This document shows positions 33,737-33,804 of a DNA stretch of 33,804 nucleotides, in pieces. The stretch is taken from the NCBI GenBank assembly GCA_020629055.1, contig JAHDEB010000048.1, positions 1 to 33,804 on the forward strand. Direction: 5' to 3'. The stretch's first letter is position 1. Each line of letters opens with the position of its first letter. The position numbers were made by a program, and so were the translations under genes. Source of the DNA: Chloroflexota bacterium. Its GTDB lineage: Bacteria; Chloroflexota; Anaerolineae; Promineifilales; Promineifilaceae. Below the pieces are notes generated by a model. The model was not told the origin of the DNA. It saw only the letters and a program-made list of their open reading frames with translations, and did not search any database.

Positions 33737-33778
33737 ACTTCCCACTAACCACTTCCCACTAACCACTTCCCACTAAGG
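33737..33778. repeat. 14-bp tandem repeat, three copies
   Basis: The unit ACTTCCCACTAACC occurs at 33737-33750 and 33751-33764, and a third copy ending in AAGG at 33765-33778. It lies just after gpmI. CACTTCCCACT-type minisatellites are simple repeats that can vary in copy number between strains. Confidence 0.85.
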
Positions 33779-33782
33779 ACTA

Positions 33783-33804
33783 ATGACCCATCCCAAAGAA
33801 ATTC
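33783..33804 (+). CDS. Possible start of the next gene, cut by the window edge
   Basis: ATG at 33783 begins an open frame (MTHPKEI...) running off the window. AAGGA at 33775-33779 is a short but plausible ribosome-binding site, supplied by the end of the tandem repeat. Only seven codons are visible, so the product cannot be named. Confidence 0.35.

Overview
This is a 33.8 kb piece of a bacterial chromosome, most likely from the phylum Chloroflexota (Anaerolineae-like). I infer this from three things. There is a large BTAD/NB-ARC/TPR regulator of a type abundant in that phylum. Two secreted proteins end in a short [FY]LPAL tail. The GHMP kinase has a plant arabinokinase-like signature. Base composition is roughly balanced, and the palindrome CGGCCG recurs far more often than chance in most genes. 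No rRNA, tRNA, CRISPR array, phage module or transposase gene is visible.

Layout. 1-372: start of a reverse-strand gene cut by the window edge, then a MITE-like palindromic element. 373-3895: AfsR/MalT-like regulator overlapping a DinB-family gene. 3896-7005 (reverse): orphan OppB-type permease, SAM methyltransferase and a GHMP sugar kinase. 7073-8501: a YceI-like lipoprotein convergent with a cytoplasmic molybdopterin oxidoreductase. 8592-8723: a second palindromic element. 8728-11774 (reverse): dehalogenase-like alpha/beta hydrolase, galT and an EamA transporter. 12019-20688: a single-gene PKS-NRPS megasynthase, convergent by 2 bp with an MFS exporter (20691-21926). 22115-24046 (reverse): an IclR regulator upstream of a DMSP-demethylase-like (DmdA/GcvT family) gene, with a candidate operator. 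24356-26685: secreted PQQ-type sugar dehydrogenase and an FmdE-like zinc-ribbon protein. 26661-29154 (reverse): M28 peptidase and CDP-glucose 4,6-dehydratase. 29387-31912: a large secreted protein made of carboxypeptidase-regulatory-like repeats. 32177-33703: gpmI, followed by a short tandem repeat and a possible next gene.

The best candidate for an undescribed system is the 2889-residue megasynthase. By eye its order is KS-KR-ACP-C-A-PCP-C-reductase. It has no acyltransferase, and no carrier protein follows the last condensation domain. Its C-terminus does not look like a thioesterase or the usual NRPS reductase. It resembles the cyanobacterial acyl-ACP reductase (AAR) that makes fatty aldehydes. 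If correct, it would build a short beta-hydroxyacyl-aminoacyl product and release it by an unusual reductive route, with the adjacent MFS protein as the likely exporter.

Other points of interest are the iterated CGGCCG palindrome, two independent MITE-like elements, a shared C-terminal tail on the two secreted proteins, and a DmdA-like gene with its own regulator and operator. Leloir-type sugar genes (kinase and galT) are present but sit in separate clusters. All assignments come from reading motifs by eye; no database search was run.
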